Below are positions 7,076-15,063 of a stretch of 47,287 bases of DNA, piece after piece (the first letter of the stretch is position 1; the number at the start of each line of letters is the position of its first letter). The translations under genes and the position numbers were made by a program. Below the pieces are notes generated by a model. It had not been told where the DNA came from, made no database searches, and saw only the letters and a list, made by a program, of their open reading frames with translations. Origin of the DNA: Anaerolineales bacterium (GTDB lineage Bacteria; Chloroflexota; Anaerolineae; Anaerolineales; Villigracilaceae); the NCBI GenBank assembly GCA_017985935.1, contig JAGNWT010000022.1:1-47287 (forward strand), written 5' to 3'.

Positions 7076-8311
7076 TCAAGTGCGGAGCGCTGCGCGGCTT
7101 TTGGATATGCTGTTCAGTGTGACCAACCCCAGTGTGCTGGTCAGCCCAATAAGCAATCCTCCGATCCAAATGGCTTGAGGAAACAGGTTGTCATTCAAAA
7201 AGCCGCCAATCAGCGGGGCAAGTGTACGTGCCAGACCCCACCCAAGCCAATAGACAGACATATACCTGCCCCGTAGATCAGCGGGCGCAATATCTGCCAC
7301 ATATTTGCTGGCAGTTGGCACCAGGGTCAATTCGCCAAAAGTCAGCACAACCATGCTCAACCAAAATCCCCAGAACCCGGTCATCAGAGCCACGCTCCCC
7401 GCACCGATTGCATAAATGAACATGCCCGTTGCAGCGACCGGCAGGGTTGTGTGTCGCCGGGTGATCTGGGTGACAGAGAACTGAATGAAAACACACATCA
7501 TCGCATTGGTGGTTGGGATCCAACCGTAGACGGCTTCAGGTACGTTGAAGTTGGTCTTTGCGTAGACCGGCATAAGGATCCACAACATGGTGGGAGCGAT
7601 GAGCCCGAGTGAGACAAGGGACACGAATGCGATATATCCCCTGTCTTGAAAGACACGCGCGTACGCTCCGCGTTCCGCTCCTTTTGACTGCCCGGCTAAA
7701 GAATCTGTTTTTGTTACGCTGACGTTTTTTTCGAGGGTTTCATGCGCTAGAAAGAATAGCATAATGCTGTAAGTGAGAAAGCCCGCAGACGCGCCGTAGA
7801 AAGCCAGATCGTAAGAGGTTGAGGCGAGAAAGCCGCCTACAGCCGGTCCGATGCCAAAAGCGGCATTATTTGCAATGCGGTTAATGGCATACGCCTCGGT
7901 GCGTTTTTCGGAGGGGATCATGTCTGCCAACATCGCATCTGCGCCAACTTGATACAGCGGGTTGGACAACCCAATAAAGATCATCAGAGTCACGAATTGC
8001 GAGTAGGTTTCAGCCTGCAAAAGGAAAAAGTAGGCGATGCCATTCATGGCAAGACTGAACACCATGACCGATTTCCGTCCGACTTTATCTGCCAATGTGC
8101 CTGCCAGGAATGAGGCGAAAAGCCCCGTGCCGGCATTAATGGAGATGAGGGTCGCGACCGTGCTAAGCGGGAGATCGAGTTTTCCGCTGGCGTAGATGAG
8201 CAGAAATGGCCAGATCATGCTTCCGCCCGCGGTGCTGATAACAATGCCCGCGATCATTAACCAGTATTGGCGGGGATATTCGTTGTAAAGTTCTTTGAGT
8301 TTGTAGATCAC
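7076..8311 (-). CDS. major facilitator superfamily transporter
   Basis: 411 residues with 12 predicted helices, two symmetrical halves and the MFS signature after helix 2 (GTLADKVGRKSVMV, about 73-86). The second half carries a related GRYMSVYWLGWG element. It most resembles drug or metabolite exporters of the DHA1 type, but the substrate cannot be named. Translation appears to start at GTG 8311, whose GTGA overlaps the stop of the preceding GNAT gene; there is no independent ribosome site, so it should be coupled to that gene. The trio of STAS-like protein, GNAT enzyme and MFS exporter recalls detoxification cassettes in which a compound is acetylated and exported, which is only an inference. 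Confidence 0.88.
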   Translation of the reverse strand: MIYKLKELYNEYPRQYWLMIAGIVISTAGGSMIWPFLLIYASGKLDLPLSTVATLISINAGTGLFASFLAGTLADKVGRKSVMVFSLAMNGIAYFFLLQAETYSQFVTLMIFIGLSNPLYQVGADAMLADMIPSEKRTEAYAINRIANNAAFGIGPAVGGFLASTSYDLAFYGASAGFLTYSIMLFFLAHETLEKNVSVTKTDSLAGQSKGAERGAYARVFQDRGYIAFVSLVSLGLIAPTMLWILMPVYAKTNFNVPEAVYGWIPTTNAMMCVFIQFSVTQITRRHTTLPVAATGMFIYAIGAGSVALMTGFWGFWLSMVVLTFGELTLVPTASKYVADIAPADLRGRYMSVYWLGWGLARTLAPLIGGFLNDNLFPQAIWIGGLLIGLTSTLGLVTLNSISKSRAALRT

Positions 8312-9045
8312 TTGAAATAAACCGTTTCAGACTTGAAGTACATTTGAAAATTCAACCCTTTGGCTACCCCTTCCGATTTCGCATTGAGGACGTCATGCCG
8401 GTATTGCGCGATGATTCCGCGATCGATCGCCCAACTGCATACACTGCCCACCACTGCTCTGCCAAGTCCCATTTTGCGAAACTCAGGGTGAGTGATTACT
8501 CCGATGTCGAGAAAGCCTGCGCGTTCGTACCCGCTCGCAGCGGCAACCAATTGTTCGCCAAGAAGGCATCCATAGGCGATCTCGTGATCGACCTCTACAA
8601 AGGCTTCATCCACATCTTCGGGTGTATTCGCCTTGTGTAGTGTAGACATGGTTTCGGCATCCGTTGTGGTCAGCCGGCGCACCTGAAACGGTTGAGGGGG
8701 AGAATATATTGGCAGGTCAGGCGGGAAAAGATAATAGGTCAGCCCGGCATCTTGTGCGGTGATGAGGTCTTTTGTCCACGCCTCGCGGAGAAGATCGCCT
8801 GTCAGGTTTGTATTTGCTGGCAGCCCGTCTATAAGCCTTTTGATATCTAGTTCGAAATTGGGGTCACATTGCGCGAATGAATGCCTCCCAATGTGCCAGA
8901 TGGCGATAAACTTATTTCCCTGATATTTTTTCTCGGGGATAAGGGTTGTTCCAGGCTGCTGAACAATGGCGCTTGAAGACTTGAAATGCGTTGCCCAGTT
9001 TTGAATGATGGTCTCGTTGAAAGAGGTTTTATCCATTTTGCTCAT
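8308..9045 (-). CDS. GNAT family N-acetyltransferase with an N-terminal extension
   Basis: 245 residues. The C-terminal half (about 120-245) is a GNAT domain: VRRLTTTDAETM opens it, and HPEFRKMGLGRAVVGSVCSWA (about 188-208) is the acetyl-CoA-binding R-x-x-G-x-G/A loop with the following helix. The first 115 residues are not recognisable and may be a second, degenerate domain of the same fold. The substrate is unknown. The ATG overlaps the end of the upstream STAS-like gene by 17 bases, and its stop overlaps the start of the MFS gene, so the three form a tight operon. A second in-frame ATG at 9036 is possible. Confidence 0.8.
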   Translation of the reverse strand: MSKMDKTSFNETIIQNWATHFKSSSAIVQQPGTTLIPEKKYQGNKFIAIWHIGRHSFAQCDPNFELDIKRLIDGLPANTNLTGDLLREAWTKDLITAQDAGLTYYLFPPDLPIYSPPQPFQVRRLTTTDAETMSTLHKANTPEDVDEAFVEVDHEIAYGCLLGEQLVAAASGYERAGFLDIGVITHPEFRKMGLGRAVVGSVCSWAIDRGIIAQYRHDVLNAKSEGVAKGLNFQMYFKSETVYFK

Positions 9046-9439
9046 GAAGGGATTTGCCTGATGGTTGACCGGTCAGCCATGTAAGGGCTTCGTCTTCATC
9101 CAGAAACAGGCGCACTTTTATGTCGCGGTTTTTCGTAACGGTTTCAAAAAAGCTGAGATCTTCGATCACATTCTTTCTTGTTTTGGGGGCTATTACTGCC
9201 TCCTTTATATTCCAATCAGCTTTCAGGCTCTCGAGGAATTCGCCAAGTTTGAAGATATCCAACACAGACCCATTTTCGGTCAGCTCAGTGCAGTCACCAA
9301 GAAAAAAGTGTGTGTCTTTTTCTTTTGCGACTTTGAGCGTGGCAATGGCTGCATTCACCAATTCCTCCAAGGTGACCGGCTCGGTGTAGACCGTCTTGAC
9401 GACATTAATAGATTCTAGGTAAGTGATTTCCCACGGCAT
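9029..9439 (-). CDS. small STAS/SpoIIAA-like protein of unknown function
   Basis: 136 residues, soluble, with alternating strands and helices: a strand pair (MPWEITYLESINVVKTVY), a helix, a buried FFLGDCTEL strand (about 45-53) and a C-terminal helix (DEDEALTWLTG). This arrangement resembles the small STAS or SEC14-like proteins often found in environmental bacteria. No catalytic motif or phospho-acceptor serine can be named with confidence. It is the first gene of the operon that continues with the GNAT and MFS genes; GGGA about 8 bases before ATG 9439 could serve as ribosome site. Confidence 0.6.
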   Translation of the reverse strand: MPWEITYLESINVVKTVYTEPVTLEELVNAAIATLKVAKEKDTHFFLGDCTELTENGSVLDIFKLGEFLESLKADWNIKEAVIAPKTRKNVIEDLSFFETVTKNRDIKVRLFLDEDEALTWLTGQPSGKSLHEQNG

Positions 9440-9535
9440 GGTGTGTTCCCAAAAAAAGTCTTTGAATAATATCCTATCACATTTGGCCGAACTTGAATCG
9501 ACGATGTTTTTGAAGGATCGTGGATCTGCTAAGGC

Positions 9536-9572
9536 AAAAAAACACCTCGAAGCATCAGTTTCGAGGTGTTTT
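9536..9572 (-). terminator. intrinsic terminator of the rpsO-pnp operon
   Basis: On the minus strand AAAACACCTCGAAA and TTCGAGGTGTTTT pair around a short loop and are followed by a T run (plus-strand A run 9536-9542). It lies 14 bases after the pnp stop. Confidence 0.9.
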
Positions 9573-9585
9573 GATTCGTGAATGA

Positions 9586-11847
9586 CTATCTGCGAGGACC
9601 GCGGTCCCCGCCACGGTCACCACCGCCGCCGCGACGATCTCCGCCGCGACCACCACGGTCACCGCCTCGTCCGCCGCGATCGCCACCTCGTCCGCCACCG
9701 CCGCCGCTGCGTCCACCCTTGTCTTTCTCACGGGCTTCCTCAGCAGACCAGCCTTCGAGCACAGCCTGACGTGAAAGGCGAATCTTGCCCTGGGGGTCAA
9801 TGTCTGTCACCATAACGGTGAGTTCATCGCCTAGCACGCAGACATCTTCCACTGTGTTCACGCGTTCGCTGGCAAGTTGAGAGATATGTACGAGACCGTC
9901 CACGCCGGGCAGAAGGTTCACAAATGCGCCGAATGCCTCGATGCGGACAACCTTGCCGGTGTAGATGTTGCCAACGATCACCGACTCGCCCAATCCTTCC
10001 ACGCGTTCCTGAGCGATCTTTGCGCCCACGCTGTCGGTCGAAGCGATGTAGACGGTGCCGTCTTCCTCGATGTCGATCTTGGTGTGGGTTTCTTCCTGCA
10101 AAGCGCGGATGTTCTTGCCGCCGGGTCCAATAAGGGCGCCGATCTTATCCACGGGGATCTTCACTGTGATGATGCGCGGAGCGTGCGGCTTCAATTCTGC
10201 ACGCGGGGCATCCAACACGGCTAACATTTTTTCCATGATGGACATGCGCGCAGTGTTCGCTTGGGCAAGAGCTTCCTTCATCATTTGGGCGCTCAAACCG
10301 CTGATCTTGATATCCATTTGCAGAGCGGTGATGCCGTTGGCGGTGCCGGCTACTTTGAAATCCATATCGCCGAGGTGATCTTCGGTGCCCTGGATGTCGG
10401 TCAGAATTTGATAACGGCCGGTCTCGTCGGTGATGAGTCCCATCGCCACGCCGGATACTGGAGCCTTGATCGGCACGCCGGCATCCATTAATGCAAGGGT
10501 CGAACCGCAGACCGATCCCATGGAAGTTGAGCCGTTGGAGGACAAAGCCTCAGACACAACGCGGATTGTGTACGGGAAGGTCTCTTCCGCCGGGATGACA
10601 GGCTCGAGAGCGCGTTCTGCGAGCGCGCCGTGCCCAACCTCGCGCCTGCTTTGTCCGCGAAGGGCTTTGACTTCGCCAGTGGAGAAGGGGGGGAAGGAGT
10701 AGTGATGCATGTAGCGCTTGCTTTTATCGGGTGACAGGTTGTCGAGTTCCTGCGCTTCGCCCAGCGTGCCGAGCGTGGCAAAGGAGAGAACCTGGGTTTC
10801 GCCGCGGGTGAACAGACCTGTACCATGAGCGCGGGGAGAAAGCCCCACTTCACACCAGATCGGGCGGATCTCGGTGGGTGTGCGGCCATCAGGACGCTTG
10901 CCCATGCTCAGAATACGCTCGCGAACGATCTTATGTTCGGCTTCGCTAAAAGCCGATTTGACATCTTTTTGAGAGGGGGCATTTTCGTCGCCTTCGATGC
11001 AGAACTCGGCGATGATCGCGGCTTGCAATTCGTCCATGCCGCCATAGAACTCTGCCTTGCTCAACGGCTTGTCGAGCAGTTCGTTCATTCGGGCATTGAC
11101 CGCATCGAATACTTTCTTTTGCAGTTCTTCATTGGCGGTGACGATGGTGGCTTCGCGCTTGGGCTTGCCGATCTCCGCTTGCATTTGAAGTTGAAGGTCA
11201 ATGATCGGCTGAATGGATTGGTGTCCCAGCTCGAGCGCGGCGACCATCACATCTTCGGGGATCTCGTTCGCGCCGCATTCCACCATGAGGATCGCATCCT
11301 TGGTGCCGGCAATTCTCAGGTCGAGATCTGAGGCGTCCATTTCTTCGAAGGTCGGGTTGAGGACGAACTCGCCATTGATGCGTCCCACGCGGACAGCGCC
11401 GACCGGCCCGCCCCAGGGGATGTCTGAGATCATGATGGCGGCAGAGGCTGCGTTGATCGCGAGGATATCAAGCGGGTTGACTCCGTCAGCAGAGAAGGTG
11501 TACATGATGACCTGCACTTCGTTGCGCATGCCATGAGCGAACAACGGGCGCAGGGGGCGGTCTGTCAGGCGTCCGGTGAGGATCGCGTCTGTTCCAGCGC
11601 GACCTTCACGGCGAAAGAAAGAACCGGGGATCTTTCCGCCGGCATACATGCGTTCTTCAAAGTCCACGGAAAGCGGGAAGAAATCAATTCCGTCACGCAC
11701 GCCGCCCATGGTGGCAGCGGCAAATACGATGGAGTCTTCCACACCAAAAGTGACCGCACCGCCGGCCTGTGCGGCCAGTTTACCGGTCTCAAAGGTGAAG
11801 GTACGCGTACCTACAACGGCTGAATAGCGTTTTGATTCGGGTTTCAT
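9586..11847 (-). CDS. pnp: polyribonucleotide nucleotidyltransferase (PNPase) with an Arg/Gly-rich tail
   Basis: 753 residues from ATG 11847, which has AGGAG eight bases upstream; a Met 13 codons earlier lacks one. PNPase degrades RNA 3' to 5' with phosphate and can add tails in reverse. Two RNase PH domains (about 1-220 and 310-540) flank a helical region; the second carries GTEDHLGDMDFKVAG with the catalytic aspartates. A KH domain (IGALIGPGGKNIRALQEE, about 565-582) and an S1 domain (GKVVRIEAFGAFVNLLPG, about 630) follow. The last 42 or so residues are an imperfect repeat of GGDRGGR units, basic and disordered, which standard PNPase lacks. It lies downstream of rpsO in the classic rpsO-pnp order. 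Confidence 0.96.
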   Translation of the reverse strand: MKPESKRYSAVVGTRTFTFETGKLAAQAGGAVTFGVEDSIVFAAATMGGVRDGIDFFPLSVDFEERMYAGGKIPGSFFRREGRAGTDAILTGRLTDRPLRPLFAHGMRNEVQVIMYTFSADGVNPLDILAINAASAAIMISDIPWGGPVGAVRVGRINGEFVLNPTFEEMDASDLDLRIAGTKDAILMVECGANEIPEDVMVAALELGHQSIQPIIDLQLQMQAEIGKPKREATIVTANEELQKKVFDAVNARMNELLDKPLSKAEFYGGMDELQAAIIAEFCIEGDENAPSQKDVKSAFSEAEHKIVRERILSMGKRPDGRTPTEIRPIWCEVGLSPRAHGTGLFTRGETQVLSFATLGTLGEAQELDNLSPDKSKRYMHHYSFPPFSTGEVKALRGQSRREVGHGALAERALEPVIPAEETFPYTIRVVSEALSSNGSTSMGSVCGSTLALMDAGVPIKAPVSGVAMGLITDETGRYQILTDIQGTEDHLGDMDFKVAGTANGITALQMDIKISGLSAQMMKEALAQANTARMSIMEKMLAVLDAPRAELKPHAPRIITVKIPVDKIGALIGPGGKNIRALQEETHTKIDIEEDGTVYIASTDSVGAKIAQERVEGLGESVIVGNIYTGKVVRIEAFGAFVNLLPGVDGLVHISQLASERVNTVEDVCVLGDELTVMVTDIDPQGKIRLSRQAVLEGWSAEEAREKDKGGRSGGGGGRGGDRGGRGGDRGGRGGDRRGGGGDRGGDRGPRR
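9589..9712 (-). repeat. coding tandem repeat for the RGG tail of PNPase
   Basis: Imperfect repeats of codons for Gly-Gly-Asp-Arg-Gly-Gly-Arg make a GC-rich, purine/pyrimidine-biased block at the 3' end of pnp. The unit varies in length, so this is a slippage-prone coding repeat rather than a CRISPR-like array. Confidence 0.85.
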
Positions 11848-11984
11848 TATTTTATTGTCTCCTGTTGCGCGGGACTTGTCCCGCAATACTTATTTTCCGC
11901 CAATGGTCAGGGACTGAAGAGTGGGAACAACCCATGTTGTTCGCGCTATTCAATTCCTGACTGCGGATCCCATTTACATAATAT

Positions 11985-12010
11985 AGGGACACGGCACTGC
12001 CGTGTCCCTA
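11985..12010. repeat. palindromic element between rpsO and pnp
   Basis: GGGACACGGCA (11986-11996) and TGCCGTGTCCC (11998-12008) form an 11-bp perfect palindrome around one base, framed by TA on each side. It has no T run, so it is not a standard terminator. It resembles small mobile palindromes scattered in some bacterial genomes, and in this position it could also act as an RNA hairpin controlling pnp expression. Confidence 0.7.
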
Positions 12011-12025
12011 CGGTCGAACAATTAT

Positions 12026-12298
12026 TTATTTGCGGCGGAGCTGTAAGCGATCGGTAACGTTCAGGTAGCTCTGGTAGTTGCTTGTGCGCAAGTACGTGAG
12101 CAACCGGCGGCGTTGACCAACCAGTTTCAGCAGTCCGCGGCGGCAGGATTGATCCTGCTTGTTGCTTCGCAAATGCTCGGTGAGCTGATTAATGCGATTG
12201 GTCAGGATGGCGATTTGCACTTCAGGCGAACCGGTATCCTTGTCGTGGCGATGAAAATCTTCGATCGCCTTGGTCTTGACTTCTTTAGCAAGCGGCAT
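12026..12298 (-). CDS. rpsO: 30S ribosomal protein S15
   Basis: 90 residues, the normal size. S15 binds 16S rRNA early in assembly of the small-subunit platform. The family pattern is evident throughout: GSPEVQIAILTNRINQL (23-39), the HxRSNKxDxxxRRGLLKLVGQRR(R)LL core (42-67) and the closing YLRTSNYQSY. The ATG has a GAAAGGAAG ribosome site. It is the first gene of the rpsO-pnp operon, and an extended -10 promoter is seen about 90 bases upstream. The roughly 80-base leader could hold the S15 autoregulatory structure known in other bacteria, though I cannot fold it reliably. Confidence 0.97.
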   Translation of the reverse strand: MPLAKEVKTKAIEDFHRHDKDTGSPEVQIAILTNRINQLTEHLRSNKQDQSCRRGLLKLVGQRRRLLTYLRTSNYQSYLNVTDRLQLRRK

Positions 12299-12385
12299 GA
12301 CGTATGCTTCCTTTCTTTTGAGATTACGCAGGTCTCCGTGCCCACAGCCTTGTGAACCATAGGGCAGGACCAGTCACGAGGCGGG

Positions 12386-12393
12386 ATTATACC
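12386..12393 (-). promoter_or_regulatory. extended -10 promoter of rpsO
   Basis: Read on the minus strand, TGGTATAAT gives a consensus TATAAT (plus 12386-12391) with the TG extension that compensates for a weak -35 region. Transcription would start near 12379, giving a leader of about 80 bases before rpsO. Confidence 0.65.
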
Positions 12394-12547
12394 AGAAAAA
12401 TGACTTTCAAGCCCGGGCGGGTTTGGGCGGCGAAGGTGAATCTGCTATTTTCGGGCGAATATGACCCTTGTCGGCTGCATCTGGAAGCGTGATGTTGTAA
12501 AATGTATGGGTATGAATGTATGAAATTATTCAAAAAGAGGCTCCCTT

Positions 12548-13222
12548 ATGCGTCGATTCTACCCTTTGATGGCACTTGCGCTCTTCCTCCAGGCTTGCGC
12601 TGGCATCCCGATCCCTGCTCTTCCTTCGCTGCCATTCCTTTCAACAGAAACTCTGGCGCCAACCCCCACAGCGACCGTTACTTTTACACCAACGGTCACC
12701 CATACCCCCACGATCACGCCGACCATCACCCCGTCTGCGACCATTGTGCGAATTCCCACCCAAGACCCGAATGCCACTTCTACGCCGGTGCCTACGATCT
12801 CGATCTTGATCGGAGATGCGACCGCGACGGCACCGATCCCATCCACACCCATCACGCCGGGAGACGGATTCCTCTCGATGACCGTGTCTGCCACGAATAT
12901 CCAATGGGGAGTGTGTGATCCGCACAAATCCACGATCGTAGTGGAGGTGGAGAAACCCGAGGATGTTCACATCGTGACCCTTTTTATGCGGGTCAAGTCT
13001 GCGAAGAAAGAAGATTACACGCCTTGGAGCAACGGTGATACGATGGAAAACCACCGGGACGGCACCTTTTCATATGTGTTGAATGCCAACTATATTTATG
13101 GGCATAATCATTATAAGAATTCGGTGGTCTTCATCCAAATGGTGGCGACCGACAAAAAAGGAGTGGAAGTTGGGCGTACCCGAGTTTTTGAGAATCTAAT
13201 CGCCCTTTCGCCTTGCATGTAA
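12548..13222 (+). CDS. lipoprotein with Thr/Pro linker, paralog A
   Basis: 224 residues. A short signal peptide ends in the lipobox LQAC (Cys17), so the mature protein should be lipid-anchored outside the cytoplasmic membrane. Residues 34-110 form a Thr/Pro-rich linker (repeats such as TPTATVTFTPTVT). The C-terminal 110 residues are a globular, probably beta-sandwich domain with a conserved pair of cysteines (WGVC and LSPC) that could form a disulfide. The same domain layout is repeated in the next gene. AGAGG precedes the ATG. No enzymatic motif is seen; a ligand-binding or surface-display role is plausible but unproven. Confidence 0.75.
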   Translation: MRRFYPLMALALFLQACAGIPIPALPSLPFLSTETLAPTPTATVTFTPTVTHTPTITPTITPSATIVRIPTQDPNATSTPVPTISILIGDATATAPIPSTPITPGDGFLSMTVSATNIQWGVCDPHKSTIVVEVEKPEDVHIVTLFMRVKSAKKEDYTPWSNGDTMENHRDGTFSYVLNANYIYGHNHYKNSVVFIQMVATDKKGVEVGRTRVFENLIALSPCM

Positions 13223-13247
13223 ACCCTGCTTCTCAAGGAAAACCTTC

Positions 13248-13961
13248 ATGAAAAAGATTTTTATTGTTTTTTGCTGCGCAGCGCTTCTTTCCTCCTGCTC
13301 GTTCAGCATGGACCAAATTATGGCGTTGGTCATCACGCCGACCTCACAACCACGATCTCTCGCCACCGGAACCAGTCCATTTGAACTCGTGCCCACCTCC
13401 ACAGCCGAGGTAATTCAAACTGCTACTTACACCCTTACGCCAACCCTTGTTGGTTACAAATCTCCCACTCCCACCGAGTTGATTCTTCCCACTGAAGCGG
13501 TCACTGAAACCCCAACTCCTTTATATGTTTCCAATTTGACCAACCCGTTGGTTGACCTTGGAAATTTTGTTTCCGTCTCGCTCTCTGGAGAAACATTCTA
13601 TCGCTCTGGTTCCTGTGAGCCGCTTTCTGTCAAGTTCACTGCTCAGGCGGGTGATGCGCAGAACACTGCATTTGTAGTGCTTTCAGTGCGCTTCAAAAGC
13701 AAGCAAACCGGCGCAACGGGGAAGTGGGCGGGAATAACCATGCAGAACAGCGGGATGGGAACGTTTACGCATGAATTGATCCCTGGAGATATCAAGGGGC
13801 TGGATCTGTTCAAAGATGCCTGGGTGGAGTATCAACTCGTTGCCACAGACTCGAAAACAAAGGAAGTGGGGCGCACGGGAATTTTCAAAGAAAGCCTGAC
13901 CCTGCTCGATTGTCTGCCGACCGCAACTCCCAGCCCAACAACCACCCCGTTGAAGCCATGA
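13248..13961 (+). CDS. lipoprotein with Thr/Pro linker, paralog B
   Basis: 237 residues, with lipobox LLSSC (Cys17), a Thr/Pro linker (about 30-90) and a C-terminal domain similar in size and layout to the preceding gene: paired cysteines (SGSCEPL near 125 and LLDC near 224), a VLSVRFKSK strand matching LFMRVKSAK of paralog A, and VATDSKTKEVGRT matching VATDKKGVEVGRT. The two genes are therefore a tandem duplication that has diverged. A short second TPTATPS-like tail follows the domain. The stop overlaps the start of the sirtuin gene by four bases (ATGA), which couples an exported protein to a cytosolic enzyme in one operon. Confidence 0.75.
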   Translation: MKKIFIVFCCAALLSSCSFSMDQIMALVITPTSQPRSLATGTSPFELVPTSTAEVIQTATYTLTPTLVGYKSPTPTELILPTEAVTETPTPLYVSNLTNPLVDLGNFVSVSLSGETFYRSGSCEPLSVKFTAQAGDAQNTAFVVLSVRFKSKQTGATGKWAGITMQNSGMGTFTHELIPGDIKGLDLFKDAWVEYQLVATDSKTKEVGRTGIFKESLTLLDCLPTATPSPTTTPLKP

Positions 13962-14695
13962 TCGAATTTTCCTCCGACCTGACTCATCTGCTGAAGAAAG
14001 CAGAGCGGGTCGCGGTCTTGACCGGGGCTGGAGTCTCCCAGGAGAGCGGGCTTCGCACTTTTAGAGATGCTCAGACCGGTCTATGGGCACAGTACCGTCC
14101 CGAAGATCTCGCTTCACCTGAAGCCTTTGCTCGCGACCCCAAACTTGTATGGGATTGGTACGCCTGGCGGCGTGAGGCGATCAAATCCGTGCGCCCGAAT
14201 CCCGGTCATTACGCCCTGACAGAGATGGAGAAACGATTCCCGGTTTTCACCCTGATCACGCAAAATGTAGATGGTCTGCATCACATGGCGGGCAGCCGCA
14301 ATCTGCTGGAATTGCATGGCAATATTTTGAAAGTGCGCTGTGCGGATTGCGGGAGGTACACAGAGACATGGGGAGATGACCTGGATCACGTGCCGGTCTG
14401 TGAAAGTTGCGGGGGCTTGCTCCGCCCGGATGTTGTTTGGTTTGGAGAATCTTTGCCGCGCGCCGAGTTGGAGTCTGCCATTGAGGCTGCGCGCGCGTGC
14501 CAGGTGTTCTTTTCCATTGGCACTTCAGGTTTGGTGCACCCTGCCGCTGCGCTGGGCTATGCCGCTCACAATAAAGGATCAGTGGTGGTGGAGATCAATG
14601 CCGAGCCGACCCCCTTAACCCCGAAGGCGGACTTTTTCTTTCAGGGCAAGTCGGGAGAGATCCTGCCTCACCTTGTGAAATCTGTTTGGGGATAA
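13958..14695 (+). CDS. Sir2-family NAD-dependent protein deacylase (sirtuin, class III type)
   Basis: 245 residues from ATG 13958; an earlier in-frame ATG (13910) lies inside the previous gene and is less likely. The NAD-binding GAGVSQESGLRTFRD (23-37), TQNVDGLH (101-108), catalytic H120 and four zinc cysteines (C128, C131, C148, C151) are all present. Y68 and R71 (Y-A-W-R) match the Y-x-x-R pair that lets CobB and SIRT5 bind acidic acyl groups, so desuccinylation or demalonylation as well as deacetylation is predicted. The enzyme removes acyl groups from lysines and consumes NAD+. It is a complete stand-alone sirtuin, without the fused domains of anti-phage Sir2 proteins, so a metabolic role is more likely. 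Confidence 0.92.
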   Translation: MIEFSSDLTHLLKKAERVAVLTGAGVSQESGLRTFRDAQTGLWAQYRPEDLASPEAFARDPKLVWDWYAWRREAIKSVRPNPGHYALTEMEKRFPVFTLITQNVDGLHHMAGSRNLLELHGNILKVRCADCGRYTETWGDDLDHVPVCESCGGLLRPDVVWFGESLPRAELESAIEAARACQVFFSIGTSGLVHPAAALGYAAHNKGSVVVEINAEPTPLTPKADFFFQGKSGEILPHLVKSVWG

Positions 14696-14702
14696 GGGTT
14701 GA

Positions 14703-15029
14703 TTAGTCGCAGTTTGGAACGCCAAGAAAACAAGGCATTTGGTCGGAGACAAAACCGATCCAAAGCCAGACCAGAAACACAAGAGCCAACAATCTCAGTG
14801 ATAGGGTGAGTTTGTCACTTAGCAGGTCACGGCGGGCTCGAATATCCTGCGCAAGAGGAATTAGCAAAGAAAAGAAAGCCGAAGCAAACAACCACATGGG
14901 GATGAATACTGGGTATGGGAATCCCTGTTTGAATTGTTCTCCGTTGGACCATTCAAGCGCGGCAAAAGGAAGGGTGGCGAGCGCGCCAAGGATGACGGGG
15001 ATCAGTAGAGCTAGAAATTTGTTTTTCAT
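14703..15029 (-). CDS. small membrane protein of unknown function
   Basis: 108 residues from ATG 15029. The same frame stays open upstream to 15245, but that stretch lies over the end of the HAD gene and has no typical composition. Three hydrophobic segments are visible (about 4-22, 37-57 and 75-95). The C-terminus is short and carries two cysteines (PCFLGVPNC), possibly outside the membrane. I do not recognise the family. The gene converges with the sirtuin gene seven bases away and lies 34 bases after the HAD gene on the same strand, so it may be its operon partner. Confidence 0.55.
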   Translation of the reverse strand: MKNKFLALLIPVILGALATLPFAALEWSNGEQFKQGFPYPVFIPMWLFASAFFSLLIPLAQDIRARRDLLSDKLTLSLRLLALVFLVWLWIGFVSDQMPCFLGVPNCD

Positions 15030-15063
15030 GGACGTTCCCTTGAAGGATTGAACCCAAGCCGAT

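Noticed and set aside
9589..9712. Possible CRISPR-like or non-coding repeat array
   Set aside because: The units are irregular, contiguous, in frame and encode the Gly/Arg tail of PNPase; there are no spacers.
13910..13957. Earlier start for the sirtuin
   Set aside because: It lies wholly inside the preceding lipoprotein gene and encodes no part of the Sir2 fold; the ATGA overlap at 13958 is more typical.
13958..14695. Sirtuin as part of an anti-phage system
   Set aside because: It has no fused sensor, Argonaute, HerA or other defence partner, and the domain layout is that of a metabolic deacylase.
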